Assembly: GCA_034440575.1 (NCBI GenBank)
Contig: JAOTOL010001559.1
Span: 1,135,001 to 1,199,000, forward strand
Length of the DNA: 64,000 bases
Direction of reading: 5' to 3'
Source: Imbricaverruca yamaguchii
Lineage: Eukaryota; Arthropoda; Thecostraca; Neoverrucidae
Position numbers and translations under genes: made by a program. Under the pieces are notes generated by a model. The model had not been told where the DNA came from, did no database searches, and worked only from the letters and a program-made list of their open reading frames with translations. Position 1 is the first letter of the stretch; each line of letters starts with the position of its first letter. Positions 11,730 through 23,700 of this stretch are shown here, piece by piece.

Positions 11730-14700
11730 CACTCGCACGTCCAGCGGTCCGCGCCAACTTCGCATGTCCGGGGTGGCAGATGTCTGCCCCCCCCCCCAAG
11801 TTCTCTGGAACTATGCTAGCTAGGGACAAACGGAAAACGGCGTTGGATAGCTGGTGACAGTCTGTATCGAAAGTGTTTCGGTCATTGTTTTTTCGCTCTG
11901 GTCAACATTCAGGTCACTGGGCCATCATAGGTCAAATTGGACCAGATCAGGTGGGACTCAGATATTGACACATATCTCAGCACCTGTAACAGATAGAAAC
12001 AAACGGCGAACGCTATTCGACAGTCCTTGAAATGCGCTACTGACAATAGGCGGTGTAATTTAAGGTCAAGTCAACCGAACCTCAGGCGAAGGCCATGAAG
12101 TCATGACCTCAGGTCAAGGTCATGAAATCGCCTAGGGAGGCCATGTAATGTACCAATCGACACGTCTTGGCGATGCAAGCACAATGACGGTAATGTCAGC
12201 CTTCTAGCTCAATGCAGTGCGATATAATGCACAGAAATGTGTAGTGATCTCAGGTGACCTCAGAGTCCTTGGTGAGGTCACTGAGCAAAAATGTCAGAGG
12301 TAACATTGAGCATAGCTTCCATCTACATGCCACAACCGTTGTGAGGTCATTCCGAACGAAAATATGTAACCAGGAAGCATTTGTATATTTTACCATAGCC
12401 CTATAATGGGGAAGCCATGACCGCGACATGACCTAAGCTCAATGCTACGAAAAGAAAACCCATATACATTTATGATCCCCGATGAGGTCATGACATGTTA
12501 TACGTTTCAAATAAATCTCACAATTATTGTGGAAGTTATGCCACCTAGAACTCCGGGTGTAGTTGGTTCACTTCGCCTGACCTGGTGACCTGACCTGAGA
12601 TGACCCAGGATTTAAAATGTATGAGGATATGCTGAAAAGACCAACGAACAGCTATGCGATATTTGGCCTTGCTAACCCGATTAGTTTGGCGGCAAATGAG
12701 GAAAGACCGGAGGGGGCAGATATCTGCCCCCCCCCCGGACGTGCGCGTGATGTATATACATTGATTAGCAAGATATTCCATTCCAGCACGATATCACCAA
12801 ATAATGGGAAATTATAATCGCAGCTTCCCTTTGTTACCAACTTCGGGTCACAGCATCATGAGCAAACCTGGCCTGCTGATTGGCCCGTTTTGCATTTGAC
12901 TGAACGTGCGATGAGTTACCGTATGCATATGCTTGCCTGGTCCTGATTTGTCCATCGACTGTTGCGTGTACAGCCATTCAGCTGATGTCTCGTCACCTTC
13001 ACCAGTGCAACCGCTGCCTTTGTTGGTGTCCCACCCCCGACTGCGGCTACGCGCTCAAGGTGTCCTACCCAGACGTGCGACCGGTCACGTGCAAATGCGG
13101 CCACCGCTTTTGTTTCTCTTGCGGCGAGGCGTGGCACGACCCGGTACGCTGCCACCTTATCAAGCGCTGGCTCAAAAAGTGCGACGACGACTCGGAGACG
13201 TTCAACTGGATCTCGGCCAACACCAAGGTTGGTGCCTTTGCTGGTACAACACGTAATATGGAGGATATGTGGTATATGTTCTGCATTGTGCTGTATCGTC
13301 CTGTCTTTCCGTTGCCGTTTGATTCGCGTCAGGCGCTGTGACTCGTCAGACGAACTATCGCTGGGGAGCGCGATCTTCGGAACGTCATCGTCAGGCTTAG
13401 GTCATTGCAAGCCGCGAAGCGTGTTGCCCATACTGCGTGGATGGTGTTGTGTGAGACCCTTGCCGTCAAAACCTTGCCGTCCTGGTTGTCCTATGCCACT
13501 GAGCCACTTTGCTCCGGCTCTTCTCACTCCTGCCACCTGCCACCTGTCACCTGTCCCCTGGGGACCAAGCGTGTCACATTCAACAGAAATGTCATGCCAT
13601 CTCTTAACCATGTGCGTCCCACGTCACGTGCGTTTTCGTGCACCACAGCACAGATGTGACACATGTGGTTGCAGACAGTATTCGGGTTGGATACATGCAA
13701 AGTATGCTATCTTTGTGAACATCATCACATTGTATTTATAGGTGGATTTTTGTCATTGGTTTTTGGGTCTGCTCTGCCTCTCCTTGCATACCACTGATTG
13801 CACTTCACGAAAAATCGATGACCCATAGTATTAATATTGTTTGAGCTTCGTTCTTATCATAGTATCCCACATTGGGAATGCCTAGTGCTGTGATTGTGAA
13901 TGTCTGAGCTGGGATTGGTAGTCATTAATGATGGAATTATCCAGTTGAATGACCTACGGGGCCAGACCAAGCTCTGCCGCGGACCTTGCGCTGACTCTCA
14001 GTCTGCGGATGACTCGGAAACTGAGGGCTACGCTCTTCGTTAATCGCCAGCTCTCAACAGATCCGCAGCTCTCCTTAGACCGCTGTGGCCGCCACCGATA
14101 TTAAACACGGCGTCTCGTCTGACCCACAGCTCCCGACCGACAGACGTGGCTTCACAGGGACTGAGGGAGGCGTCTCGTCTGACCCACAGCTCTCGACCGA
14201 CAGACGTGGTTTCACAGGGACTGAGGGAGGCGTCTCGTCTGACCCACAACTCTCGACCGACAGACGTGGTTTCACAGGGACTGAGGGAGGCGTCTCGTCT
14301 GACCCACAGCTCTCGACCGACAGACGTGGCTTCACAGGGACTGAGGGAGGCGTCTCGTCTGACCCACAGCTCTCGACCGACAGACGTGGCTTCACAGGGT
14401 CTGAGGGAGGCGTCTCGTCTGACCCACAGCTCTCGACCGACAGACGTGGCTTCACAGGGACTGAGGGAGGCGTCTCGTCTGACCCACAGCTCCCGACCGA
14501 CACCTGTGGCTTCACATGTACTGAGGGAAGCGTCCCGTCTGACCCACAGCACTCGACCGACAGACGTGGTTCACAGGGACTGAGGGAGGCGTCTCGTCTG
14601 ACCCACACCTCCCGACCGACAGACGTGGCTTCACAGGGACTGAGGGAGGCGTCCCGTCTGACCTGCAGCTCTCGACCGACAGACGTGGCTTCACAGGGAC

Positions 14701-17700
14701 TGAGGGAGGCGTCTCGTCTGACCTGCAGCTCCCGACCGACACCTGTGGCTTCACAGGGACTGAGGAAGGCGTCCCGTCTGACCCACAGCTCCCGACCGAC
14801 AGACGTGGTTTCACAGGGACTGAGGAAGGCGTCTCGTCTGACCCACACATCCCGACCGACAAATGTGGCTTCACAGGGACTGAGGGAGGCGTCCCGTCTG
14901 ACCTGCAGCTCTCGACCGACAGACGTGGCTTCACAGGGACTGAGGGAGGCGTCTCGTCTGACCTGCAGCTCCCGACCGACACCTGTGGCTTCACAGGGAC
15001 TGAGGAAGGCGTCCCGTCTGACCCACAGCTCCCGACCGACAGACGTGGTTTCACAGGGACTGAGGAAGGCGTCTCGTCTGACCCACAGCTCCCGACCGAC
15101 AAATGTGGCTTCACATGTACTGAGGGAAGCGTCCCGTCTGACCCACAGCTCTCGACCGACATACGTGGCTTCACAGGGACTGAGGGAGGCGTCTCGTCTG
15201 GCCCACAGCTCTCGACCGACACCTGTGGCTTCACAGGGACTGAGGAAGGCGTCTCGTCTGACCCACACATCCCGACCGACAGACGTGGCTTCACAGGGAC
15301 TGAGGAAGGCGTCTCGTCTGACCCACACATCCCGACCGACAGACGTGGCTTCACAGGGACTGAGGGAGGCATCTCGTTTGACTTACAGCTCCCGACCGAC
15401 ACCTGTGGCTACCCCAGAGACTGACGCCAGCTGCCTCCCGACAGGAGTGCCCGAAGTGCAATGTGACGATCGAAAAGGACGGCGGCTGCAATCACATGGT
15501 GTGCAAGAACCAGAGCTGTCGTGCTGACTTCTGTTGGGTGTGCCTGGGCTCCTGGGAACCGCACGGCTCCTCATGGTGGGTGTTGTGTGGCCACGACCGG
15601 CCGTCCGACTATGCAGACCTCTCATCCCACCGAGCTCAGACCACTTCGGAAGTTTTGGACCCACTCTGCTGATGAATAATAAGTTATTTTTTTAGTACGG
15701 CACCAACGAGTATGATTAGATGCAAACTTGTAATTGGAAATGGTCATTGGATGGGAAAACGATTGCCGCAAGCACTGGATCTTGAATTGATTTACTTATT
15801 GATCTTTTGACTTGAGGGCATATCAGTTAACCTGGTTATGCACCGGTTCGCTGAAAGTTATAGTTGTCAAGCTGTCGTTCATGGCACTTATCAGAATCAC
15901 ATCGTACAAACCATTTCGAGGTCATTTTAAATCTAACATTGTTTAAGAACGTGAAGTTGCCAATGGGTTGAGATCGCGGCCATCGCCAGATGAAGATGAA
16001 CCTTGGGTTCTTTTACGACGCATTCAACCGCCAGACCATATAGCGTCGCCAACCTCTCACTTCGATTGATCGCGGGTGGACTGGGTAAACGCTGTCGGCT
16101 GTGAGATTCGAACCCACAATTTCGCGATCAAGAGTCCGACGCTCTACCAACTGAGCTACCACGGCCTCCCATCGCCGATTGGTATATCGGCCTATCCAAC
16201 GAAATCCTGGTTCATTAGTCTACGCCTTGTTTCAATGTGTACTGGTATGATGTGCCCTGATATAGTTAGTCATGCAATGGGCGAAATGTTGATGCTGTCT
16301 ATGGGATGGTTTCTAGAAAATTTGTCAGTAACAAAACGAATTTTCAATTTGTTCAGCAATGCAATTTCTATGTTTCCGTAAATGTAGGTTTTCAAAAGTG
16401 TCATTTTCTTTATCACATTTTACTGTTATATGGGCATGTACCAATGTGCCTATGTCCTTTGGCGTTCTTTTGGGGATGTGCTCAAAATATTTGATCAGAA
16501 CAAGTGGTTTTCACGAAGCATATTCAACCATTTATCGAACTTATTTAATTTAGCTGTGGACATTTTTGGCAATCGGCACCGCCTATATTTGAGGACGGGA
16601 GCGGTGTTCAGTGTAACCTAACATTTTATGTTGTGTATAATTAAAACTATTCTGTCATGGTACTCTTCTCTTCTGCTCCATAGTGTACGGCGCGACGTGG
16701 ATTCCGCCACAGGGGGTGACCGGGACTTGTTATCCAGCTTTATATCAGCATGGAATGTGTTCTGAGCTTCGATCAAAATCACATTTTAGCTCGGACCATA
16801 TATGTAATGACTAGCTCTGTAAGAGTCGTATGAAAGTGCAGCATTTTCCGAGCGCAGGTTCGATGTGTGTGCTGAAGCAAGTAATGTAAGGAGACGATTT
16901 GAAGTAATTTCATCTCGGGACCATATGGTGCCATAGTTTTGGTAGCAGTGACGTCGTCGGCCACCGGCTGGCTGATCATTAATCGGTACCCAATTGACCG
17001 ACACGTATTCGTTTCGCCATAAACCTGTGTTAATAAAATAAATACGCTCAATTCAAAGAAAAATATGATTGCGAAACCTGCCGAATATCAAAATGCTCAG
17101 TATGGGTATAATTCTTGCAAAGTACCTAGAACTTTCAGCGGTATAGCAAGACAAAGTTATTAAGATTGTAAAAGTGTGACGGCCGCATAGATGAAATGTT
17201 GCATACGCATGCTAGTATAGGCGCTGCTCGGACTTCGGCCTTGTGCATAATGTTTCTGGCTGGGGAGTAAATCAATGTGTTAAATGCAAGTCTAGGCTGT
17301 TTTATGGTTCTCATAATATCATCATCCGGGGCGTCATATGACCTATGCAGTTCATGCCCCTTTAAACTATAATAGCTAACTGACTTATAGCATAGTATCA
17401 TATCTGGTGTACCTTTGGACGAATAACAGTGGGTTGACTTGTCCTGTTTCAAAGGGGATTTTTGTTTTGGTATTTCACATCCACCCCACCCCTTGGTGTG
17501 CCCATATTCGCTCAGCTATCAAGGTGCGAATAAAAATATCCCCGGGTATGTGGCGGACAGTGGAAGTGGAACCGTACATTCAGCGGATTACGTACCTCGA
17601 AATAGGCCCTATATCCGATTTTGATGACTATATCCGGACGATGTGGGCACTATCGTAATTCTAAATTATATTTATATCCTTCCATTGAAACCTAAAATTA

Positions 17701-20700
17701 CGAATTTTTGTCACCCTGCATGTTGTCCATTGCGCACGTTGGTGCACACTATGAATTACCCAAAATTATCTAGTGTGAAAGATGGTTTTGTTTTGGCTAA
17801 GACCTCCAGGGTTGCAAAAAATCGTTGTTGCAGGATTTTTGGCATTGAGAACATTATCCCCTTCAGAAATAATCTAGTCATTTTTTCATATGGAGATTGG
17901 GTGATGTTTTTGACAGTAAATTGCCATGTGACCTAGCGTTCAAGATTCACTGAGGTACAACCTGAGATACTGATATCACATTTTTATGATGGTATCCTTT
18001 CTGCTTGCTGTCCTTTGCTGCATGACCACCGCAGTCGATGCGTCCCTAGAGCCGCAATAATATCCTCTGTTCAATAACCCAAAAACGTTCCCCTCCGTGT
18101 CCATGTTTATACAGAAAAAAAATGTCATATTCACCTTAGTCGTTCGCCACGTAAGCCACCGCCGAGACTGGCAATAATATGACGGTAAGCTGCTGTATCA
18201 TGCCATCGGTGGACGTCGCTGCAGCACTGACAAATCTACTGGCTCTTCAGGTACAGTTGCAACCGCTATGACGAGGACGAAGCGAAAGCCGCTCGCGATG
18301 CCCAGGAAAAGTCACGCGCCGTGCTGAATCGCTACCTCTTCTACTGCAACCGCTACATGAACCACATGCAGTCGCTCAAGTTCGAAAATAAGCTGTACGC
18401 ATCAGTAAAGGAGAAGATGGAAGAGATGCAGCAGCACAATATGAGCTGGATTGAGGTATGGCTTCGCATTTGCGGCGTTCACTACATATAAACCGCTGGC
18501 AATACACCTATCTCTGATTTCGTGCAAGTACGTTTATGGGGTTATCTAATGCTCGAAATCGAGCCGTGCAACTTTAGCTCGATTTTAAGCTTTTCTTTAC
18601 TTATTGCTTGATCATATCAATGGTCACAGAGTTATAGCCTGCGACATTTTCGTGCAATCAGGGCACATGGCTATGCCTGGCAGTTTATATCCAAGGAAAA
18701 TAATTTTAGTATTCGAGAAGTACGCATTTCCGAGTTGGCGTTCGAATGAACATTTTAGCTCGTTTGATTGTGAATTTTTACCCCATAATATCGTGGCCTT
18801 TGTTCATATGACCTGACCTTGCCACGATGGCAGTCAAAATCATGTCCTTTTTCTTCCAGAATTGGCTTCACAAAGTTGCCATTATTTGCAACATTTTCGA
18901 AGTAGGTACCTTTTATAAATGGTGTTTTTTCTCTTTACCATGCCCGTTTCTTGGGTTTGGCAACCAAACTATGGTGTCAATTTAACATTTTTGACTAGTA
19001 AACAACAACAACAAATCAGCATGTGACAGGGCACCATGCAGTGTAGCTTCGTTTGATATCTGTTGAATATCTTTAGCCACGCCAGTATTATCTCAAAACT
19101 CAATATTCTTACACGCATGGATTTTGCAATAGATCATTGCGTTGCATAAGCTACATTCACCACGTGTAAATGTTTTCTGGGTTGCTTTGTGTTAGCAATT
19201 AATGCGGCCATGCATGTTGCATGGTATCTAGGATAACTGATGTGAACTTGTTGGCAATAAATTCGATCCGTGAAAATTAGGTTGCGATATGGACGGGACA
19301 TATTTTCTGGCGCCATAGCTTTCTTGACTGTCACTCATGCCATCACAAGTGATTATCTGCCCTTGCAATGCCCAAGGAAGTGTCAAGTCACAGTTGAATG
19401 TCAAAGTCCAGGTGGTGAAGACAAATGTTCACAAAGTTGGGTCGGCTTGACATTGAGCCGTGCATCTGTCTGAAAAGTAGTTAATTGTGCCAAAGCCTGG
19501 TATGTGCAGCTTCAGGACTGGAACTAGATACCAAAAAAAATCAGGCACCAGGCCTTCATCATGCCTTACATTGTCGAGTATCAAGCAGATTTCATGGCAC
19601 GTCGTGTTTTTCCCGTAAATAGCCGGCACACTGGTGCACGGTGGCTTCGATGGCATGCCAACGGAATTTTCTGATTCCATTTTTTCTCTCAAATATCTCC
19701 CAAAATGAACTCCCCAGAGCCAAAAACATACTGTAAGTCGTGAAAAGTCGTGAAAGTCTAGCCCCGTAATGACGTCACCTTTGGGGATTTTTTTTTGTGT
19801 GGGGTGGATCCGTACCCTACTCGTCGAGCGCTTTCAGATGACACCTCATTCGTTTTTGTGTGACGCTTATTTTGGATTTTAGAGGGGGATTACTATCCGC
19901 CCCCTCCCCCAGAAACGGGGTGTGAGGATCGGAACAGAAAGACGGCGCGGGTTAATTAGACCTCACACAAGCGATTATCACCGACACACAAAACCGCACA
20001 GACACATCAATTAACACATACGACATACACACAGCTCTTGGATGTCAGAGGGAGTTCTCGTTACTGACCGCCAGGCGATAGTCCTCGGTATTGACGATAA
20101 ACATGCATGGTGAACATGAGACGATATACACAATGTCCTCAGTTTTGCCGATGTCCTCGGTATTCCAAATCACATTGGAAGCCGGCGATTTGACATTTTC
20201 TCCCAAATCAACCCTCTATCTTACTCGGCAGATCTTCCTCTATGACATAAAAAATCGATGCTTCTCTAGTGAAAACTAAGGGGTGTCCTCGTTAGTGACT
20301 GTCAGGCCATAGTCCTCGGTAGTCACGGTAAACACGTGTGTGCGTGTGCGTGTGCGTGTGCGTGTGCGCGCGCGTGCGCGTGTGCGTGCGCGTGCGTGCG
20401 TGCGTGTGCATGCGTGCGTGCGTGTGCGTGCGTGCGTGCGCGTGCGTGCGTGCGTGCGCGTGCGTGCGTGCGGCGTGCGTGCGTGCGTGCGTGCGTGCGT
20501 GTGTGTGCTTGCGTGCGTGCGTGCGTGCGTGCGTTCGTGCGTGCGTGCGTGCGTGCGGCTGCCATCAGCGTATGGCATCGCGAAGAGAGCACACTGAGAT
20601 CCACGGAACGCATGCGAGTGCAATAATGTATTGGAAAGCAGTCCAACAGTCCATTTACTATTCAAATGCACGTTGCGCCACCAACTGCTTATGTCGGTTT

Positions 20701-23700
20701 TGTCAAGTTATTTTTAAGGGGCCAAGCAAGCAACGCCGAAACATTGACGACGCATGGTGCCTGGCGAATGAGAAGGGATCAGGGGAACGGGTGAAGTCAG
20801 ACTCGGCTGCTGTTTAGGCGGATTGTATGGTATTCTTGTGACCCAAAACCGACGAACGCGAAGTTTATCGATTGTTCAAGTCTCCCAGGGCCTTCCAGAA
20901 CCAGAGCCAAGCAGCAGCCACATTCCTGATACCGTTACGATCTCGCGATGTTACCCACCGGCCAAGCAGGCTTCGTGAAGTCGTCTCATGTTTGTCCAAC
21001 TGATTATTACACACCTTATAATATTTGTGTGTGGTCACATATGCGATTTATGTCTGCAGGTGCAGTTTCTCAAGAAGGCAGTCGACATCCTCTGCTCATG
21101 TCGCGTAACGTTGATGTATACTTACGTGTTTGCCTACTACCTGCGGAAGAACAACCAGTCTGCCATATTTGAGGTAAGGCACGCAGCGGGGATGAGTCGT
21201 ATGGGGTATGCTTAAAGGGACTCTCCCAGTTGTAATGCCAAATAAGAACTGAACACGTGGAGCTATTGGGGAAGTTGCGCTCTTTCGAACGGTATGTTTT
21301 CCAACTCGATGTCCTTACCTTGCAATGTGCTTAATCCAGTTACACCGGATAGCAGCAAACTTCTTGTCGGGCTGCTTCAGTTCACATTCTTAGTACCACT
21401 ATCGTTCGTCAGTATCGTCAGTGTCAGCCGTTCAGCTTGCGAATTGTTCACATAACAATAGCACTGCGAGGAAATAGTCGCGTCCGGCAGCATCGGCAAT
21501 ATTGATGATGCATATCGAATATCACTTGAGGCCTTCGTTAATCTGTTGCTAATCTGTGTCTATCGTTAATCTTCGGAGATATATATTATATATATGACCT
21601 CGACAACTATGACTGACACCATATTGCGCCCACCCGTTGGGATCGGGGTGCGCTCCTGTGCGACCTACCACTACGGAATTCGGCTAGGAGGCACACCAGA
21701 ACATATTGGCTCTGTGGTCGGGCACCAGTGTGATGCCCGGCCACGAGTGACTGCTCTTGAAATGTCAACTTCCGCGGTCCGGTACGCCTCTAAGCAAGCC
21801 CACCCCTCACCATATTGACTTCACCCGCAATGACCTTTGATTCGATGTTTTATCAGCGTAGCCTGGCTGTAATTGAAGGTACCCAACGTTTAACCTTAGT
21901 GATGGGGTACTTGAATGGTACGGCTTGAATCCCTGTCCGTTCTAGTGGTGAATCATTGTGTTCCAATATAGATATCAGGTAGACCAACGACAATTCAAAT
22001 CAGGGACGTGAAGTATGATATGGACATGGACAAATATGGACGTGAGGTAAAAATTGTCCTAGTATCTAATGGCCCTAGGAATTGGAATTTTTTTCGCCAC
22101 CTCTTGTTTTATCTTGAGGAGCGCTTGAACCACCCCATTACTAAGGTTAAACGTTGGGTACCTTCAATTACAACCAGGCGACGCTGATAAAACATCGAAT
22201 CAAAGGTCATTAAAGGTGAGGTCAATATGATGGGGAGGGGGCGGCGGTCATCATACTGGTGCCCGGCCACACAGCCAGTATGTTCTGGTGCAGCCCCTAG
22301 CCGAATTCCGGGGCACGGGAGCGCACCCCGATGCTAATGGGTGGGCGCAATGTGGTCATAGTTGTCGACACGCCCTCAAGCCGAAATAACTAACTAAACC
22401 GATTCTTACGGGCAAAATTGTCCATCAAGATACAACACATTAGAAGCCGTCGCCACACAGCCAGTTCCTCAACACATGCTCAAGAGCTAAAAGTGCAAAA
22501 GTTGCATGTAATGTGTCCGGCGTGCCGCCCACAAGCACGTAAATCAAGCATAGTAAATCATAATATTGCAATGCACTGTTTACACCATGACAGTAAAAAC
22601 GTGGCTACCTATCACAGCCTAATGATACGACTAGAATAACGCTACACATATATAAAAGAACAAAGACAAAAACAAAGGACCACGGCGGGCAAAAGGGTCA
22701 TAAAAATATTGGCCCCGAGAGGCCGCCCTAAGACAAACAAGTAAACCAATATACGTGTTAAAACACTTTCTGCGCCACGTCCCGCAGAGCCGGCGCGACA
22801 ATGGCATCACACGCCCAACCCTCGTGGGGAGCCATCACAACACTTAAAACATCGCGCTACCTCACGGTCCGGCAGCCACGTTCCCACAGCGAAAACACTG
22901 CTGGGCCAAAGGTCCGGGTGGCAGCACCCAACGCAGTTACAAGCAGCGCCAGCCGTTGCCGCAACGTCCGAAGGGTGGGTGGGTCATGGAGAGAGACAAG
23001 AAGCCCCCAGAACTTAACCATCGAAAGCCCATCGCCCCTCCACCCGTGGCCCCAATGGTATAGCGCAATGCTGCCCACCCGCGGTCGTGACGTATAGCCG
23101 TGGGTTGGTGGTGCTGGCGGCGCCCGGTGACGTACGTAACGTACACGTCACGGGAGCACCGCATGGTGTCGCTCACCATTAGGCGACGCTTCTGCTTCGC
23201 ATAGAAGCGACTGACTCATAACTGTTTAAACACGGCCTCGTTCCTCCGGTTTCAAGTACTGAGGAGCTCACGACGAAGGCATGAATCGCGACCGCCTTGT
23301 CCTGCTGGCGGAGCTGATCCACGAGGGGTATACTTCGCCAGCTTCCCGTCGGCGGCGGCAATGCGGCGCGCAGCCGCGGCTCGAATCTCGAAGGCGATGT
23401 GTGTGTCGCCCTAAAGCCCTAATAACTAACTCGAAGGCGATGTGAACATCGACCAACGGGACCTCGTTGACGCGCGTCACAGCTAGGTCCGGGCGGAAGG
23501 CAATGTCCAAGCCCGTTGGTTGACTTGCAGCTCCGTGCCGTCACGCTGCGGCACCGCCTTTTCGGGACGTGACAGCACTGCGCTGTGACACAACTGAAAT
23601 GCAGCACTGTGCGGTCGACAATGGTGAGAGACATTGGACAACGTCTCCCTAGCGTAGCCACAGCGCCGGCAGCGCCTGTCCCGTGCGCTGCGCTGGTAGC

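Noticed and set aside
14085..15527. A 480-codon + ORF, and 417- and 296-codon minus ORFs
   Set aside because: They are produced by the 60-bp minisatellite (a multiple of three without stops) and conflict with ARIH1 exon 6, whose frame is different.
16090..16168. tRNA-Lys(CTT) gene candidate
   Set aside because: The anticodon stem is mispaired and a SINE body plus flanking duplication follow, so it is a retroposon head.
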